Source: Lantana camara
Lineage: Eukaryota > Streptophyta > Magnoliopsida > Lamiales > Verbenaceae
Direction: 5' to 3'
NCBI GenBank assembly: GCA_037501455.1
Contig: CM074862.1
Location: 66,991,501-67,055,500 of the forward strand
Length of the DNA stretch: 64,000 nucleotides
Shown: piece by piece, positions 1 to 11,601 of the stretch
Layout: each line of letters opens with the position of its first letter
Position numbering within the stretch: the first letter of the stretch is position 1
Made by a program: the position numbers and the translations under genes
The notes under the pieces: model-generated
What the model was told of the DNA's origin: nothing
Seen by the model: only the letters and a program-made list of their open reading frames with translations
Databases searched by the model: none

Positions 1-296
1 ATGTGAAAAGCTTTGGCCAAAAACCTAATGATTATATATATATATGGTTTTCAAATGAAGTTGTCGAGTAAATTCTTCTGAATTATATGTATGAGCATAT
101 ATAAGCTTAAAAATGGTTTTGCAACGAGGCTATGCTCCAAACCGTGTGACTTCATGCTAGCTACGGATTAGGATGACACAGAGAGGTACGTGTATAGCAT
201 ATGCCAAGTTGCACGGTATGGTATGTTTTCTTATAATATGTATCCTAAGTATGAAAGTAAATGTTTTGGCGAGAGTATGCAAATATGATATGTTCA

Positions 297-510
297 CGGG
301 CCCCGGGACTTAGTATATGTGGCTAACCGAGGAAGCAAGGGCTGACGGGGATCCCATATACTAGTCCCAACCAAACTACGGTGATACCGGCCCTCGCTAG
401 GAGATTTAGCGGGGAATGGGAGTTGAGTGCCTTTGGGGGAGTCATGAAACCCCATTGGCCTATGTCTGAGGTGGCCGGTCTTGCTAACCCGTCCACCACC
501 CGGAGGAAGA
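297..510 (+). other. GC-rich structured block of the family A LTR
   Basis: A GC-rich island in an AT-rich LTR, repeated at 57415-57632 (plus), 9172-9392 (minus), 26700-26930 (minus), and in more diverged form at 29985-30190 and 36254-36460. It holds two hairpins: GGGGG/CCCC with a loop containing TCATG (435-453), and CTCGCTA with TAGCGGGG around the loop GGAGAT (about 392-413). The stems vary with compensation between copies while the loops are kept. It lies upstream of the TATA box, so it would be in U3. The function is unknown. Confidence 0.6.
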
Positions 511-877
511 AGGTTGGTTATGATTTACGCCTTTTCTTATATATATGTTATGTTATGATTATGCACCGTGCGGGAAGGCCGGGACACGGATTGCCCAAAC
601 GATTATGATTTATGATATATGGTCTGCATGTATTATGATATATCGTATGAACACCTAATTAACATATTATTGATATTTGTCGTACACGGTCGGAGTTTGG
701 TTGGAGATTGTGCACGCTCACTCGCCGAGCCTTATATTTATGTATGATTTATGAATGTAATGAATTCAATATGACTTAGTCGTAAAGTTCGAGCATTGTT
801 TATCTATTTTCTTACCCTTAGTGGGAACTATTTCAAATAAAACCTTGCTCGGGATTTATGACTTGCATGTGCATGTT

Positions 878-922
878 TTATATATATGTATCGCTCCTGC
901 TCACTCAGTCTTCTAGAGACTG
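878..922 (+). promoter_or_regulatory. TATA run and CAGTCT hairpin of the family A LTR
   Basis: TTTATATATATG is followed by CAGTCT-TCTAG-AGACTG (906-922) and a pyrimidine-rich stretch ending in CTCCCTCCCC. The same TATA/hairpin pair is found in every A-type LTR: 58028-58044, 30563-30576, 36735-36751 on plus; 3860-3876 and 26350-26366 on minus. The position, about 460-500 bases before the LTR end, suits a U3/R junction, so the hairpin would sit close to the transcript start. The promoter assignment is inference. Confidence 0.55.
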
Positions 923-1381
923 ACCCTCTCCCTCCCCAACACTTTAGTGTGCAGGTTTGACTTTGGAGTCTCGAGCTAGGAGGAGGTGTTTGGAGTTTGT
1001 AAGTGGGTCGAGTTAGGCTAGGAGAGTCTCGGCATTCGCATCTGTATTGGAATTATGTATAATTCATTTCAGTTATATCGTGAAATTGGATACCTATGTA
1101 TTTATTATGAAATTGGTTTTACTGAGTTTTGCTATGATTTTGAAGGAGGCCTGAAGTGCCCAATTATACTTATGATTTGTATGTTTGAATTAAGTATGTT
1201 GATGCATCATATTTTGTTGGTTGATTATCATTGCAGGGTCTAGTTCCGCCTGGCTTAGGAAGGTTTTTTTTTATGTTTGTCTCTCGTTCGCTATGGTTTG
1301 ATACGGGTGCGGATTTACTGTTTCTTTACTCGTGTTGAGCCATAGTGCGGGGGATGTAGTGCCTCTCGTACGGGGTGCTAC

Positions 1382-3027
1382 AGTGTGTGTGAGTGAGTTT
1401 GATTTTATGTTATAAGGTGTTTAATTCATAAGAAATTGAATAATAAATGTTTTCAATAGTAATTTTTACTTTTGGTCAACTTAAATTGAATTAATTTCGA
1501 AATTAATTTAAAAATAATGATAAAATAGGTTTTGGAATTTTTAAAGAAAGATTTTCCCCGAATTTTCCAAAAATTGGTAAATTGTGTAATATTTTCAAAA
1601 TAACCTACATTGTCAAATTAGACTTTAAATTTCATTTCAAATCTTATAATTACAATTATAATATAGTTAATAAATATTTGATTAGTCAAAGATCTCATAA
1701 ACCCTAATTTATTCCCTTAAACGGGTGAATTTAAGGTTTATCTAGAAATCTTTAACATATTATATAACATGTACCTTGTATAATTATTTAATTATGATAT
1801 AGTGTGTGGTTAATTAGTTAGAGACTGAGGACCTAGTTCTAAGTCAGTAGTAGTTATTACTTTCAGGCGACGATAGGATCGAAGAGTGGAATCCTCACAA
1901 TTCCACCTAAATCTCGGTACTCGGTGAGGGTTTTAAATCCTTTCAGCTGAAATCATGATAAAATATTTCAATTTATTTCCTTGAATTTCCTTTCAAACTA
2001 TTATCCCTTTTATGGGAAAATAATTATAATTTTATCCAAAATTCATATATTTACCCAAAAGTACTTAGTACTTTCTCCCGGTAAATATTCTCGTCTTGCA
2101 AGTAAAATTATTATTTTCTTATGGGCCCTGTGGTCTTGGTAGAAGTAGTAATCCGGGAGGCACGGGCCGAGGTCTACTATTATACCAGCCGCCAACTAGA
2201 TCTTGATGATGGTCTAACCGGAGGTTGGTTATTCCACATCAAGTGACGGGAAAAGGTACGTCCCTCCCACAATCTTGTTCATCGTCACTAGGGTTTGCTC
2301 CCCTACGTGACACTAAGGGGTGAAGGCTGGAATTCTCATATTTGTTTTATTAAGTACCGACACCTTGATCAGTGTCGTTACTATTTTCTCGGATTTTAAG
2401 GAGTTAAGGTTGGAGAAGCCTAGCTTGCGGGCATCAAAATCATTTCTTCAAAACGGTTCATAAATTTTCTTAAGTATAACCTATATTACCCCTACTCTTG
2501 TTGTTTCAAACCAATATGAACCGGTTAATATTGTCATATAATTATTTGTGACTATATAGTATATTTTCAAACCAAGATTTTCTTGGGCAAAGGATTTCAA
2601 AAGAAAAACCTTACTTATAATCATAAACCTCAAACCCCCGTCACTTAGTCATTTTGACTAACCCTCCTACTCTTTTAATTCATGATTTCAGGAATCTACG
2701 AATCGACCCCTTAGAGGTATCTTGAAGCTTTAAGGTGTCACATTTCAGTTACTTAGGGTGATCAAGAGTGCATGTACATCTTTCAATAAGCACTCTCCTG
2801 TGGAGTTAGATCTATCGTTGTAATTACTTATTCAGTCTAATAATATATGTTTCGCTATATATTGTCCCCTTTTAGTTGCTCAAGTTTATTTTTTTCCGTT
2901 GCGTTTAAATTGTATACTCTGGTATTGTATAATCTTGTCCGTTCGCCGGAGTATTTCTCGGGTGCTAGTTCTCACATCCACTCGGGAAGTACAACGATGC
3001 GGGGTTGTAGTGTTAAGGGGTGCTACA
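1382..3027 (+). mobile_element. Family C LTR-like repeat, 3' part
   Basis: The left end is homologous, in reverse complement, to the family C copy at about 18160-25148: 1400-1480 matches the flanks of the B LTR at 21342-23480, 2370-2440 matches 18400-18480, and 2690-2730 matches 18150-18200. It ends AGGGGTGCTACA, like family A, directly against copia pol sequence at 3028. It is interpreted as the 3' part of a long LTR inserted in the copia element and itself broken by the family A copy ending at 1381. No coding capacity is seen; short ORFs near 2850-3180 run across the LTR/copia junction and are spurious. Confidence 0.6.
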
Positions 3028-3383
3028 ACCCTGCTGGCCTCCGAAAACCAAGAACAAATCCTTAGTTCTTCTCAAGTAGTTAAGGAGGTTCTTTACAGCA
3101 GTCCAGTGACCTTCACCAGGGTCAGATTGGAATCAGCTAGTCACGTTAAGTGCATAAGCCACATTGGGTCAAGTACATAGCATCGCATACATTATGCTTT
3201 CTATAGCTGATGCATAACGAATTCTGGACATCCTGGACTTTTCATGTTTTCCACACTTGGATTCTTCCATACTAAACCTCTTTAGTATTTTTTTTCTATG
3301 TAAACCGACTGTGATAATCCTAACAATCTCCTAGATCTATCCTTATAGATCTTTCTCCCGAGAATGTAAAATGCATCACCAAG
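3028..3383 (-). pseudogene. Ty1/copia reverse transcriptase, C-terminal fragment
   Basis: Read on the minus strand, this continues the RT broken at 11602. Codons resembling the copia stretch after the YVDD box can be followed (a motif like LGREIYKDRSRRLLGLSQS, then a region resembling the family's AMLCTRPDVAYAL and TSRFQSDPGE blocks), but in shifting frames with several stops. The right edge is the 5-bp duplication ATCCT at the solo LTR; the left edge is the family C insertion. RNase H and the 3' LTR of this element are outside the window. Not functional. Confidence 0.75.
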
Positions 3384-3388
3384 ATCCT
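3384..3388. repeat. Target site duplication ATCCT (left)
   Basis: ATCCT stands at 3384-3388 directly before the LTR start TGTAACGCCC and again at 11597-11601 directly after the LTR end GCGTTACA. This is a perfect 5-bp duplication for the solo LTR between them. Removing the LTR and one copy restores the interrupted copia RT. Confidence 0.9.
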
Positions 3389-4076
3389 TGTAACGCCCGA
3401 GCGCGAGACGTCACATCCTCCGCACCATGACCCGACCCGTATATGAAATTAATTTTCATACACGTGCCGAATCATAGCGAACGGAGACATACACACTCGC
3501 TAAGCCAGGCGGGACTAGCCTATCACTTAAACCCCAACATCAACAACAACAATCAGAGTAACAGAAAGGCGGAAGCAATCATTCATATACTATATACTGA
3601 GCTAGATGCTCTAGGTACCAACATGTATTCCATATATTGAGCTATACGCTCTATGTACCAATATATAATGTTCGAGTAAGATACATATAGGTACCAAATA
3701 CATGTACGCTCGCAATCATATACAATAATCCAAAATGATCATAAAAGTAAACGTATGAGTGTAAAGAAAGAAAGGCTAGACACTATGCAAGACTCTCTCT
3801 CAGACTTGTATCCCGTCTAGCATCCCTTCCTGCAAAAACAACTGAAACAACTCCGGGTTCAGTCTTAGACAGACTGGTAGGTATAAAAAGATAGGCATAA
3901 TATCAATATATCGCGGAATTGAAACACATACATGCAAGTTATAATCCTTATTCGAGGTTTAGAAGCATTTTTCCCAAGTGGGAAATAAAATACAACGAAT
4001 AGGATTATAACAATTCATTTCATTCATTAGGTCATTAGTGGCCCGGTGAGAGGGCGTGCATTATCTCCAACCATCA

Positions 4077-4410
4077 CACTACAAGAAAACAGGCGAATTC
4101 CGAGGGAAATTTTCGAGGTAATTCCGAGGGATATTTTTCGAGGGAATTCCGAGGGAAACCATTCCCTCGGAAAAAGCCTCCTCGGATTTGGTTCCGAGGG
4201 AAAAATTTTCGAGGGAATTCCCTCGGAAACATTTCCGAGAGGGAATTCCCTCGGAATTCCCTCGGAATGTACTCAATGATGATATTCCCTCGGAAAATTT
4301 TCCGAGAAAAATATTTCCGAGGAAATTCCCTCAGAAATTCCCTCGGAAAATAAAATTAAAAAAAATATTGGGCAAAAAGATTTCCGAGGGAATTCCCTCG
4401 GAAAATTTTA
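4077..4410. repeat. Left subterminal TTCCGAGGG repeat cluster of the CACTA element
   Basis: About twenty direct and inverted copies of TTCCGAGGGA / TCCCTCGGAA occur within roughly 320 bp next to the left terminus. In CACTA elements such subterminal repeats bind the TNPA-like protein that brings the ends together. The repeats are often paired into palindromes and create spurious ORFs such as the one at 4188-4505. Confidence 0.85.
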
Positions 4411-5539
4411 AATTATTTGTTTTCATTTTTTTAATTTATTATGTTACCTATTTTGAATCTAAAAATTTGAGATACATTGTAATTCTAAATACATTTTGTA
4501 TATGAATAATCAAATTCTAAAAATCCAAATACATTCTTTTTACTGAAAATCTTTAATCATTCTTCGCATTGAAACCGATCCATACTACAAATGATGTAAT
4601 AAAAGTAAACAAATCTACATTATATAGCCATAATCCAACAAACTTATACAAAATCATACAATTTCATCTAATTCATTACTCCAATCAAGCATACTACAAG
4701 GGAACCTTATAAAGCCATAATTCAAAACCATACAATTTCATCTCATCACCACTCCATCAACCTTTTGTCCTCTCATAAGCATCCCTTCTAAAATAGCAGA
4801 CTCGAGTCCAGCTAAAATGTTCGACATTCATCAATCATTAACCCTGAAAAACAAATTAAGGGTAAGGAGAGATTATTACCCACACCAATCAAATTGAGAA
4901 ATTCCTATAAATCAGAAAAAAATCTATTATAACAGATAACACAATTTTATAATAGATTTATTTCTACCAATTAAATATACTTTCTGTAACCAATCAATCT
5001 TGAGAAACAAAAGACAAACTAAAAGGCATCAACTAAAGAAATCAAAAGCTATGGAAATCTCTGATCCTTGTGAACAGAACTGGAGATTCCAATATGAAGT
5101 TTAAACAAAACAAGAGCAGCCTGCAACGGAATGAGTTTGTACTGTACTTAGAATTTTAGTGTTGAAAACATCTACACCCTGTGTTTGTCCAAAAAAGAAT
5201 TATAATAAGTGTTTAATTACCCAAAAAAATTTATACTTTCTCCTCACCAATATACAGAATTATCCATCAAAATGGTAATAAAAAAGGTTTACACCCTCGA
5301 AATGTAATGTGTAAGCCTAAAATTTAAACGAAAAATAAAAAGCCAATGGAGAAACCTGGAGCAATTAATCTAGCCAAGCAAAACAATTATTTCTAACTTA
5401 AGAACACTATTATTAGGTCAGAGATAGAATTTCCCAGATTCTCACCATTGTTGGTACCATATAAGTACTACCATCCATAAAGTAAGTCTCTCAAGACTCA
5501 AGAGCTCAAGTTCTATAAACAAACTTTTCAACAGGAAGA

Positions 5540-7135
5540 TACCTGAGCTAGTGACTGATGAGCATCAGCATCAAGAGCAGCTACAATTGCTATACCTTTC
5601 TTGACATTAGCTGCCTTCTCCCACGTGGTTAGAAAGCATTTAAACATTAGAAATCCAACACCAGTTCCATAATCCCAAAACAATGACTTCCATTCTCTAT
5701 ATGAACTAAAATCAACACCCAACCAATGTATCTTGCTCTAGTTTAGCTTTTATATCAGCCAGCCTATGGTCTGCTTTTTAGTTCATTTATAAAATTCATT
5801 AATATCTGTGTGTACATACATTATATGCCTGCTCAAAGCTCAATCTTAAAACTAAAAGTGGGCGAGGGGGCAAACTGTTACAGAATTTCATTGTGATTAT
5901 GCTCATATAAACACACACACAGATACACATAAGATAGTTCAGTTCATAAATCGTTATACTGAGATACAAGAAAAGATAAGAGAGACACGACATTAAATTT
6001 CTATTGATCGAACACTTACCTAGGCCGCCAAAGCAAATGCTTCTCGTTCTGCATCTAATTCATTGTACAGTTTCTGGAGAAGAGCTAGTTGAGCACATCG
6101 TGTGTCTTTTAGAGCAGAAAGGTTGTCGGATTCTTCAGACATTATCTTGTTTGAATCAGCCATCACATGTTGCAAGAACCTGTATTGATTAACTAATCTC
6201 AATTAATAATTTTTTTCATGTAATGCATTTTCTTTATAATTTCGTTTGATGAAATTGATGAGCATACGGGACATGAAACTGTCTATGTACTCCATACCAA
6301 CTCTTACACTCTTGTATGGTAAGAAGCACAGGTCTGATCATGGATATTTATTTAACTGATAGATAAAAATTTAAAAAAAAAAAACCAAAATTATCCAAAA
6401 TGAAAGGAAAAAAAAAATTACAAAAGGGGAAGAAACAGGATAAAGAGATTACTCATTTGTCCCATTTTTCCCTTTTCCTAATTTTCTCTTAGATCAAATG
6501 CAGCCCATATTCAAGAATCTGAAATATTTTCTTTCATTAACAAACATACATGTAATATTACCGAAAACAGAGAAATATAACAAGAAATGAGTCTAACCTA
6601 ACCCTCCCCAGAAAATAAGTGAATCAGTCCTTTACCTTGAAGTTCAAACACCTTTCCGACCAGGCAGAATATTCAAATTTTCAAGCAAAACCCAAGTCCT
6701 TTACCTTGAAGAAACAGATTCTCCTGTTCTTTTTCCTCCGTTTTCTGTTTTGTTGCTGTCTCAAACCCCGAAATCAAAGAAAAGGGTTGCCAATTCCACT
6801 CACAAATTTCCAGATTAAATAAAATATAGATAGCAAACAAATGGGAAACCAGAGTGTGTAAGAGAAGAGAGAGATTCTGAATTACTTGAGCTTGATGTTA
6901 AAGGCAAAGCTGGAAAAAGAAGTAAGCCCCAATTGAAATCTTGCTGGAGGTCAGAGATTGGAGACGGCTGCCGGCTGGAGGTTGGAGGCTGCAGCTTCTG
7001 CTGGAGGGTTTCGGCTGTCAAAGGGAGCATATCGGCGCCGATGAGGAGATGACGGTGACATGGCCGGTGAGGGGGTGGTCGCGGAGATGTGGTGGTGAGG
7101 GCTGATCTTTTTCCATTCTGAGTGGTGGTTTGCAA
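5540..7135 (-). pseudogene. Gene fragment captured by the CACTA element, unidentified
   Basis: On the minus strand two exon-like blocks have consensus splice borders: 6179-6020 (acceptor ATACAG, donor GTAAGT, in frame except for a TAG just before the donor) and about 5735-5540 (donor CAG/GTATCT). The first reads as a helical stretch rich in Leu, Glu and Lys around ALKDTRCAQLALLQKLYNEL; the second contains WDYGTGVGFLMFKCF. A proline/serine-rich ORF at 7135-6815 could be a 5' exon. The coding-like quality and intron borders inside a transposase-less CACTA suggest a captured host gene piece. The parent gene was not recognised. Confidence 0.4.
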
Positions 7136-7359
7136 ATGAAAAAGTGGGTTTTTTAGGTTTGATTATTTGGGATTTTGGGTTTATTTTTCTTATCCCGCCC
7201 AAAGAGAACAAAAAATTTTGGGTGAAAAATTTGCGCCAATTTCTTCCCTCGTTTGATTCAATTATCTTAAAAATAGTTATGCAAATTTCTGAGGGAAATC
7301 CGAGAGATTTCCGAGGGAATTCCATTTTCCCTCGGAAATCCCTCGGAATTCCCTCGGAA

Positions 7360-8680
7360 TTTTCATAAAATAAAATATAAAAAAAAGGAAATCATACTTT
7401 AGAATATCAATTTAATAACATGAAACTTTATTAACTAATGAAATAAATAAGAAAAAATTGATGTCACATAAATATATTATATACGAATTAGAGATTCAAT
7501 TTCAATTGAAAAGAATACGAATACTTATATTGATATCGTTCGAAATACTTATCCAAAGTTTGATTACATATATATAATTATCAATTATTTATATAGTAAC
7601 AATCATTAGTTTATTAAATTCGCTAATATTGCAAATAATTATCATGGATTGTAATTAAATTCAACAAATCGTTACATAGTCTATAATATTAAAAATAGTT
7701 ACGGAAAATTCCGAGGGAATTCCGAGGGATTTCCGAGGGAAAGGTTTTCCCTCGGAATTCCCTCGGAATTTTCATAAAATAAAATATAAAAAAAAGGAAA
7801 TCATACTTTAGAATATCAATTTAATAACATGATACTTTATTTACTAATGAAATAAATAAGAAAAAATTGATGTCACACAAATATATTATATACGAAGTAG
7901 AGATTCAATTTCAATTGAAAAGAATACGAATACTTATATTGATATCGTTCGAAATACTTATCTAAAGTTTGATTACATATATATAATAATCAATTATTTA
8001 TATAGTAACAACCATTAGTTTATTAAATTCGCTAATATTGCATATAATTATCATGGATTGTAATTAAATTCAACAAATCGTTACATAGTCTATAATATTA
8101 AAAATAGTTACGGAAAATTCCGAGGGAATTCCGAGGGATTTCCGAGGGAAAACCATTTTCCCTCGGAATTCCCTCGGAATTTTCATAAAATAAAATATAA
8201 AAAAAAGGAAATCATACTTTAGAATATCAATTTAATAACATGAAACTTTATTTACTAATGAAATAAATAAGAAAAAATTGATGTCACACAAATATATTAT
8301 ATACGAAGTAGAGATTCAATTTCAATTGAAAAGAATACGAATACTTATATTGATATCGTTCGAAATACTTATCTAAAGTTTGATTACATATATATAATTA
8401 TCAATTATTTATATAGTAACAACCATTAGTTTATTAAATTCGCTAATATTGCATATAATTATCATGGATTGTAATTAAATTCAACAAATCGTTACATAGT
8501 CTATAATATTAAAAATAGTTACGGAAAATTCCGAGGGAATTCCGAGGGATTTCCGAGGGAAAACCATTTTCCCTCGGAAATCCCTCGGAATTCCCTCGGA
8601 ATTTTCATAAAATAAAATATAAAAAAAAGGAAATCATACTTTAGAATATCAATTTAATAACATGTAATTTTATTTAAAAA
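7360..8680. repeat. Tandem array of about 410 bp inside the CACTA element
   Basis: Three full units start at 7360, 7769 and 8180 (409, 411 and 422 bp) and a partial fourth starts at 8602; each begins TTTTCATAAAATAAAATAT. Units differ at only a few positions. Each ends in a palindromic block made of TTCCGAGGGA followed by its inverse (about 7708-7768, 8119-8179, 8530-8601) that could fold into a hairpin. Remaining unit sequence is AT-rich and noncoding. Confidence 0.9.
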
Positions 8681-8689
8681 TTAAATAAA

Positions 8690-9083
8690 TTTTTATTTCC
8701 GAGGTAATTATTCCCTCGGAAATCCCTCGGAATCTAATTTTAGCTTAAAAATTAATAAATTTTAATTTTCCGAGGGAATTTTCCCTCGGAAATTCCCTCG
8801 GAAAATTCAAGATTTAATATTAGAACATTTCCGAGGGAATAATTCCCTCGGAAATCCCTCGGAAACTAATTTTAATTTAAAAATTAAATAAGTTTTGATT
8901 TTTCGAGGGAATTTTCCCTCGGAAATCCCTCGGAATACTTGGCGGCTAAGCTTGGCGCTAACATTTCCGAGGGATTTCCGAGGGAATTTTCCCTCGGAAA
9001 TTAATTTGGTGAATTCCCTCGGAAGTCCCTCGAAAATTTCCGAGGGAAATATTCCCTCGGAATTCGCCTGTTTTCTTGTAGTG
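8690..9083. repeat. Right subterminal TTCCGAGGG repeat cluster of the CACTA element
   Basis: Dense copies of TTCCGAGGGA and TCCCTCGGAA, mostly as head-to-head pairs separated by 20-60 bp of AT-rich sequence, run up to the right terminus. They mirror the left cluster. The ORF at 8895-9104 is a translation of these repeats and is not a gene. Confidence 0.85.
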
Positions 9084-10518
9084 TCACCTCGTGTAATCCA
9101 TTAGTCATTCATTCATACATTACATTCTTTCGTGCACATACATTCGATCATTCATTCAATCGTTCATATACCACCTTCTTCCTCCGGGTAGGGAACGGGT
9201 TTGCAAGGCCCGAACCCTCATTCATGAATGCTAGAGGGGTACATGAATCCCCAAAAGCGCGGGACCCCTTTCATTCACTAATCTCCTAGTGAAATCCAGG
9301 TTGCCGAAATTGTTGGAACTAGTATAAATAGATCCCCGTCAGCCCAAGCTTCCCCGGTTCACCACTACACTAAGTCCCGGGCCCCCATTCATTGTGATCA
9401 TTCATTTCTCACCAAAACATTTTGGTAGGACAATCATAATAAAGGCTTTCGTTCGAAAACATTTGTTCGTTAAAACTTGATATAAATACATATATAGGGT
9501 TTTGGCTCAAAACTTACACATTGGGTGGTTTGGGGTCATATTTTATCTAATAGAAGAAAAACCCACCTTTACATCTCTTACCGACCAATACCAAATGGAA
9601 AAGAGACTTGAGGTAGCCTATGAACCCGGCATGTCTCCACCCTGGAGAAACTGTACAAAAGACAACACCGTGTGATCATGAGACTCGATACTCAAAATGA
9701 ACCATATAAGACGCACGGCAATGCATTAACATATGAAGACATGCATGATCAATAACAATATACTAATAAGATGTTCATGTCACCATTAATGCCACTTATT
9801 CATATAAACAAGCCTTTCATTCATTGCACGAGTAAATCGTGTTTGTTCATTATCGTTCGTTCATTAGCATTCATTCGTTCAATATCCAATTCATTATACA
9901 TTATTACACATCTCAACCATGCATTTGAATCATTTAGAAGTGTGAGGAATTCACTAAACACATAGGGAATGCATTGATTTCACAAAGAATCATATTATAG
10001 CACTTAAACGTTTATACATACATGTCACGTTTGTCCAATGCAAATTAAGCCATAACACTCATAACCATCATCCAATAATCCATTAATATCATAAATACAA
10101 GTTTGAAGCATAAGAGATCAATTAAAACACATACGGATGTCAAGGGGGTGAAAGGAATGCAAGAAGATGGATGTTGGCGAAAGTTAACAGTTTTTCGGAA
10201 ATGAACAAGCTGTAAAGAATTGATCATATCTTAAGTTGTAGAAGTTGAAATTAAGTTTTGTTTATTGGATATGAAAGTAGACAAATAGGCCTTTAAAATG
10301 GTAGGTGGCTCGAATCGTGGTTCAAAGTGACGTGGAAATGGCGTAGGTTTGAATTTGGACCAATGCAGACTTTCGACGAGTGGCGACACCATTTTCAAAT
10401 AATCATATCTCACAAATGGGAAGATATAATGAGGTGATTCTAATTGGAGGATGTTATAGACTTCAATAGGTTTCCGTAGGTTCAAAAATCAGGTCAATCC
10501 GAGTTCAAACGAAGTCAG

Positions 10519-10636
10519 CACGGCCGTGTCAATATTGGCCTAAAAGCTGACACGGCCGTGTCGGAATAAAAAAATTCCAACTCGAGAGCTTGGCACGGCC
10601 GTGTTGGAAATGAACTAAAGTTGGACACGGCCGTGT
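10519..10636 (-). repeat. Cluster of four CACGGCCGTG palindromes in the solo LTR
   Basis: Four self-complementary boxes share the core CACGGCCGTG: 10519-10528, 10549-10562 (GACACGGCCGTGTC), 10594-10603 and 10625-10636 (ACACGGCCGTGT). They stand out as GC-rich islands in AT-rich DNA. Equivalent clusters with a different sequence lie at the corresponding place of the other A-type LTRs (55889-56012, 32429-32526, 35500-35697). Confidence 0.75.
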
Positions 10637-11601
10637 TGGGTCATCTTCTCCGAAAATCCATGGCTAAGGAGCAAGGGTTCTAGTAGAAATGTTCCAAAAC
10701 CACCCCAAGACATATCCGGACCAAATCAAGCACTAATATACATCAAAATACACCATAATTCATACATATATGCACATATTGTCATCAAATCCTCAATTAT
10801 CCAACACATCAATATTATATCTATATACATATATATACACATATACACATATATACATATATGCACACAACTTTGTAAAAGAAGGGGGAAAAGAAAGATT
10901 AGGGCTCAAGATTACACCCGCAACACTTATTTCACCAATCAATCCAAGTTTCATACAAAACACCAAAATTTACACAAATTCATCATAATTCATACATATA
11001 TATATCTATATTCATTTATACACATTATACCTTGGAAAAAATAGAGAAGAAGAAGAAGAAGCTTGATTCTTGAGCTTGCAATGGTAGAAGTGAGCTTGAA
11101 TCTCCTTGTCTCTTTGGCTTGATGAGTGGTTCGATTGGAGGGGAGAAGAAAGGAGGTTTGGAGCTTGTGTGTGTAGAGATATTGAGAAGAAGAAGAATGA
11201 GAGATGAAGAGGGGGAATATGTCGTGTAATACAAGAGGGAAAAGGGAAAAAATTGTACTTCGGTCCCTCAACACTTTAAGTGTATCTCTTAAGGTCCCAA
11301 GGTTTGATTGGTGAGTAATTGGGGTCCGATTCAAAATTCGATTAAGTCCAAGGATTTCATATAATATCAAATACATACACATTCAAAATAAGGCATCCAT
11401 TTTATAAGTAAATGTATTAAAACAAGTTTAATTAACATAATCACTTGAGTCTTCTAAGTCACATAATAGCAATTAGTTCACGAATTAATAATTTAAACAT
11501 TCACTGAGCAAATAAAACACATATAAGTCACAAAACTCTCGGTCTAAACCCACTCGTGACATCATACCTGTATGGCGAAAAAGTCGGGGCGTTACAATCC
11601 T

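Larger units (their letters stand above)
1..1381 (+). mobile_element. 3' part of a family A long LTR
   Basis: The segment matches 57244-58495, the 3' third of the complete 5' LTR of the family A element, nearly base for base from the first bases of the window to the terminal GGGGTGCTACA. The LTR begins outside the window. It contains the GC-rich structured block (about 297-510), a TATA-like run near 878 and the CAGTCT-N5-AGACTG hairpin at 906-922. No PBS follows the LTR end (next bases GTGTGTGTGAG), and the flanking DNA is family C sequence, so this is the 3' end of a solo LTR or of an element lying to the left. The short ORFs inside are not coding. Confidence 0.85.
4077..9083. mobile_element. 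Non-autonomous CACTA (En/Spm-type) DNA transposon
   Basis: The element begins CACTACAAGAAAACAGGCGA and ends with its exact inverse; the perfect terminal inverted repeat is about 32 bp. It is flanked by the 3-bp duplication TCA (4074-4076 and 9084-9086), as expected for CACTA elements. Both ends are packed with the 10-bp subterminal motif TTCCGAGGGA and its inverse. No TNPD/TNP2-type transposase or TNPA-like ORF is found, so it would depend on enzymes supplied in trans. Inside are intron-containing gene-like fragments on minus (5540-7135) and a tandem array of about 410 bp (7360-8680). Confidence 0.93.
3389..11596 (-). mobile_element. Solo family A LTR containing a CACTA transposon
   Basis: The ends are TGTAACGCCC at left and GGGGCGTTACA at right, and both flanks carry ATCCT. 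Without the 5007-bp CACTA and its TCA duplication the LTR is about 3.2 kb. It is in minus orientation: the LTR 3' end (GCCTGGCTTAGCGAGTG region) is at 3394-3530 and the 5' end at 11596. It carries the CAGTCT hairpin (3860-3876), the structured GC block (9172-9392) and a palindrome cluster (10519-10636). It sits in the copia RT, and no internal domain or second LTR is present, so it is a solo LTR left by LTR-LTR recombination. Confidence 0.9.

Noticed and set aside
381..608. 75-codon ORF in the LTR, with a counterpart in the copy at 57.4 kb
   Set aside because: It lies in the structured GC block; the frame is not kept in the other copies and no domain is seen.
4046..4505. Overlapping ORFs on both strands rich in FPRG/SEGI phrases
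   Set aside because: Translations of the TTCCGAGGGA subterminal repeats of the CACTA element.
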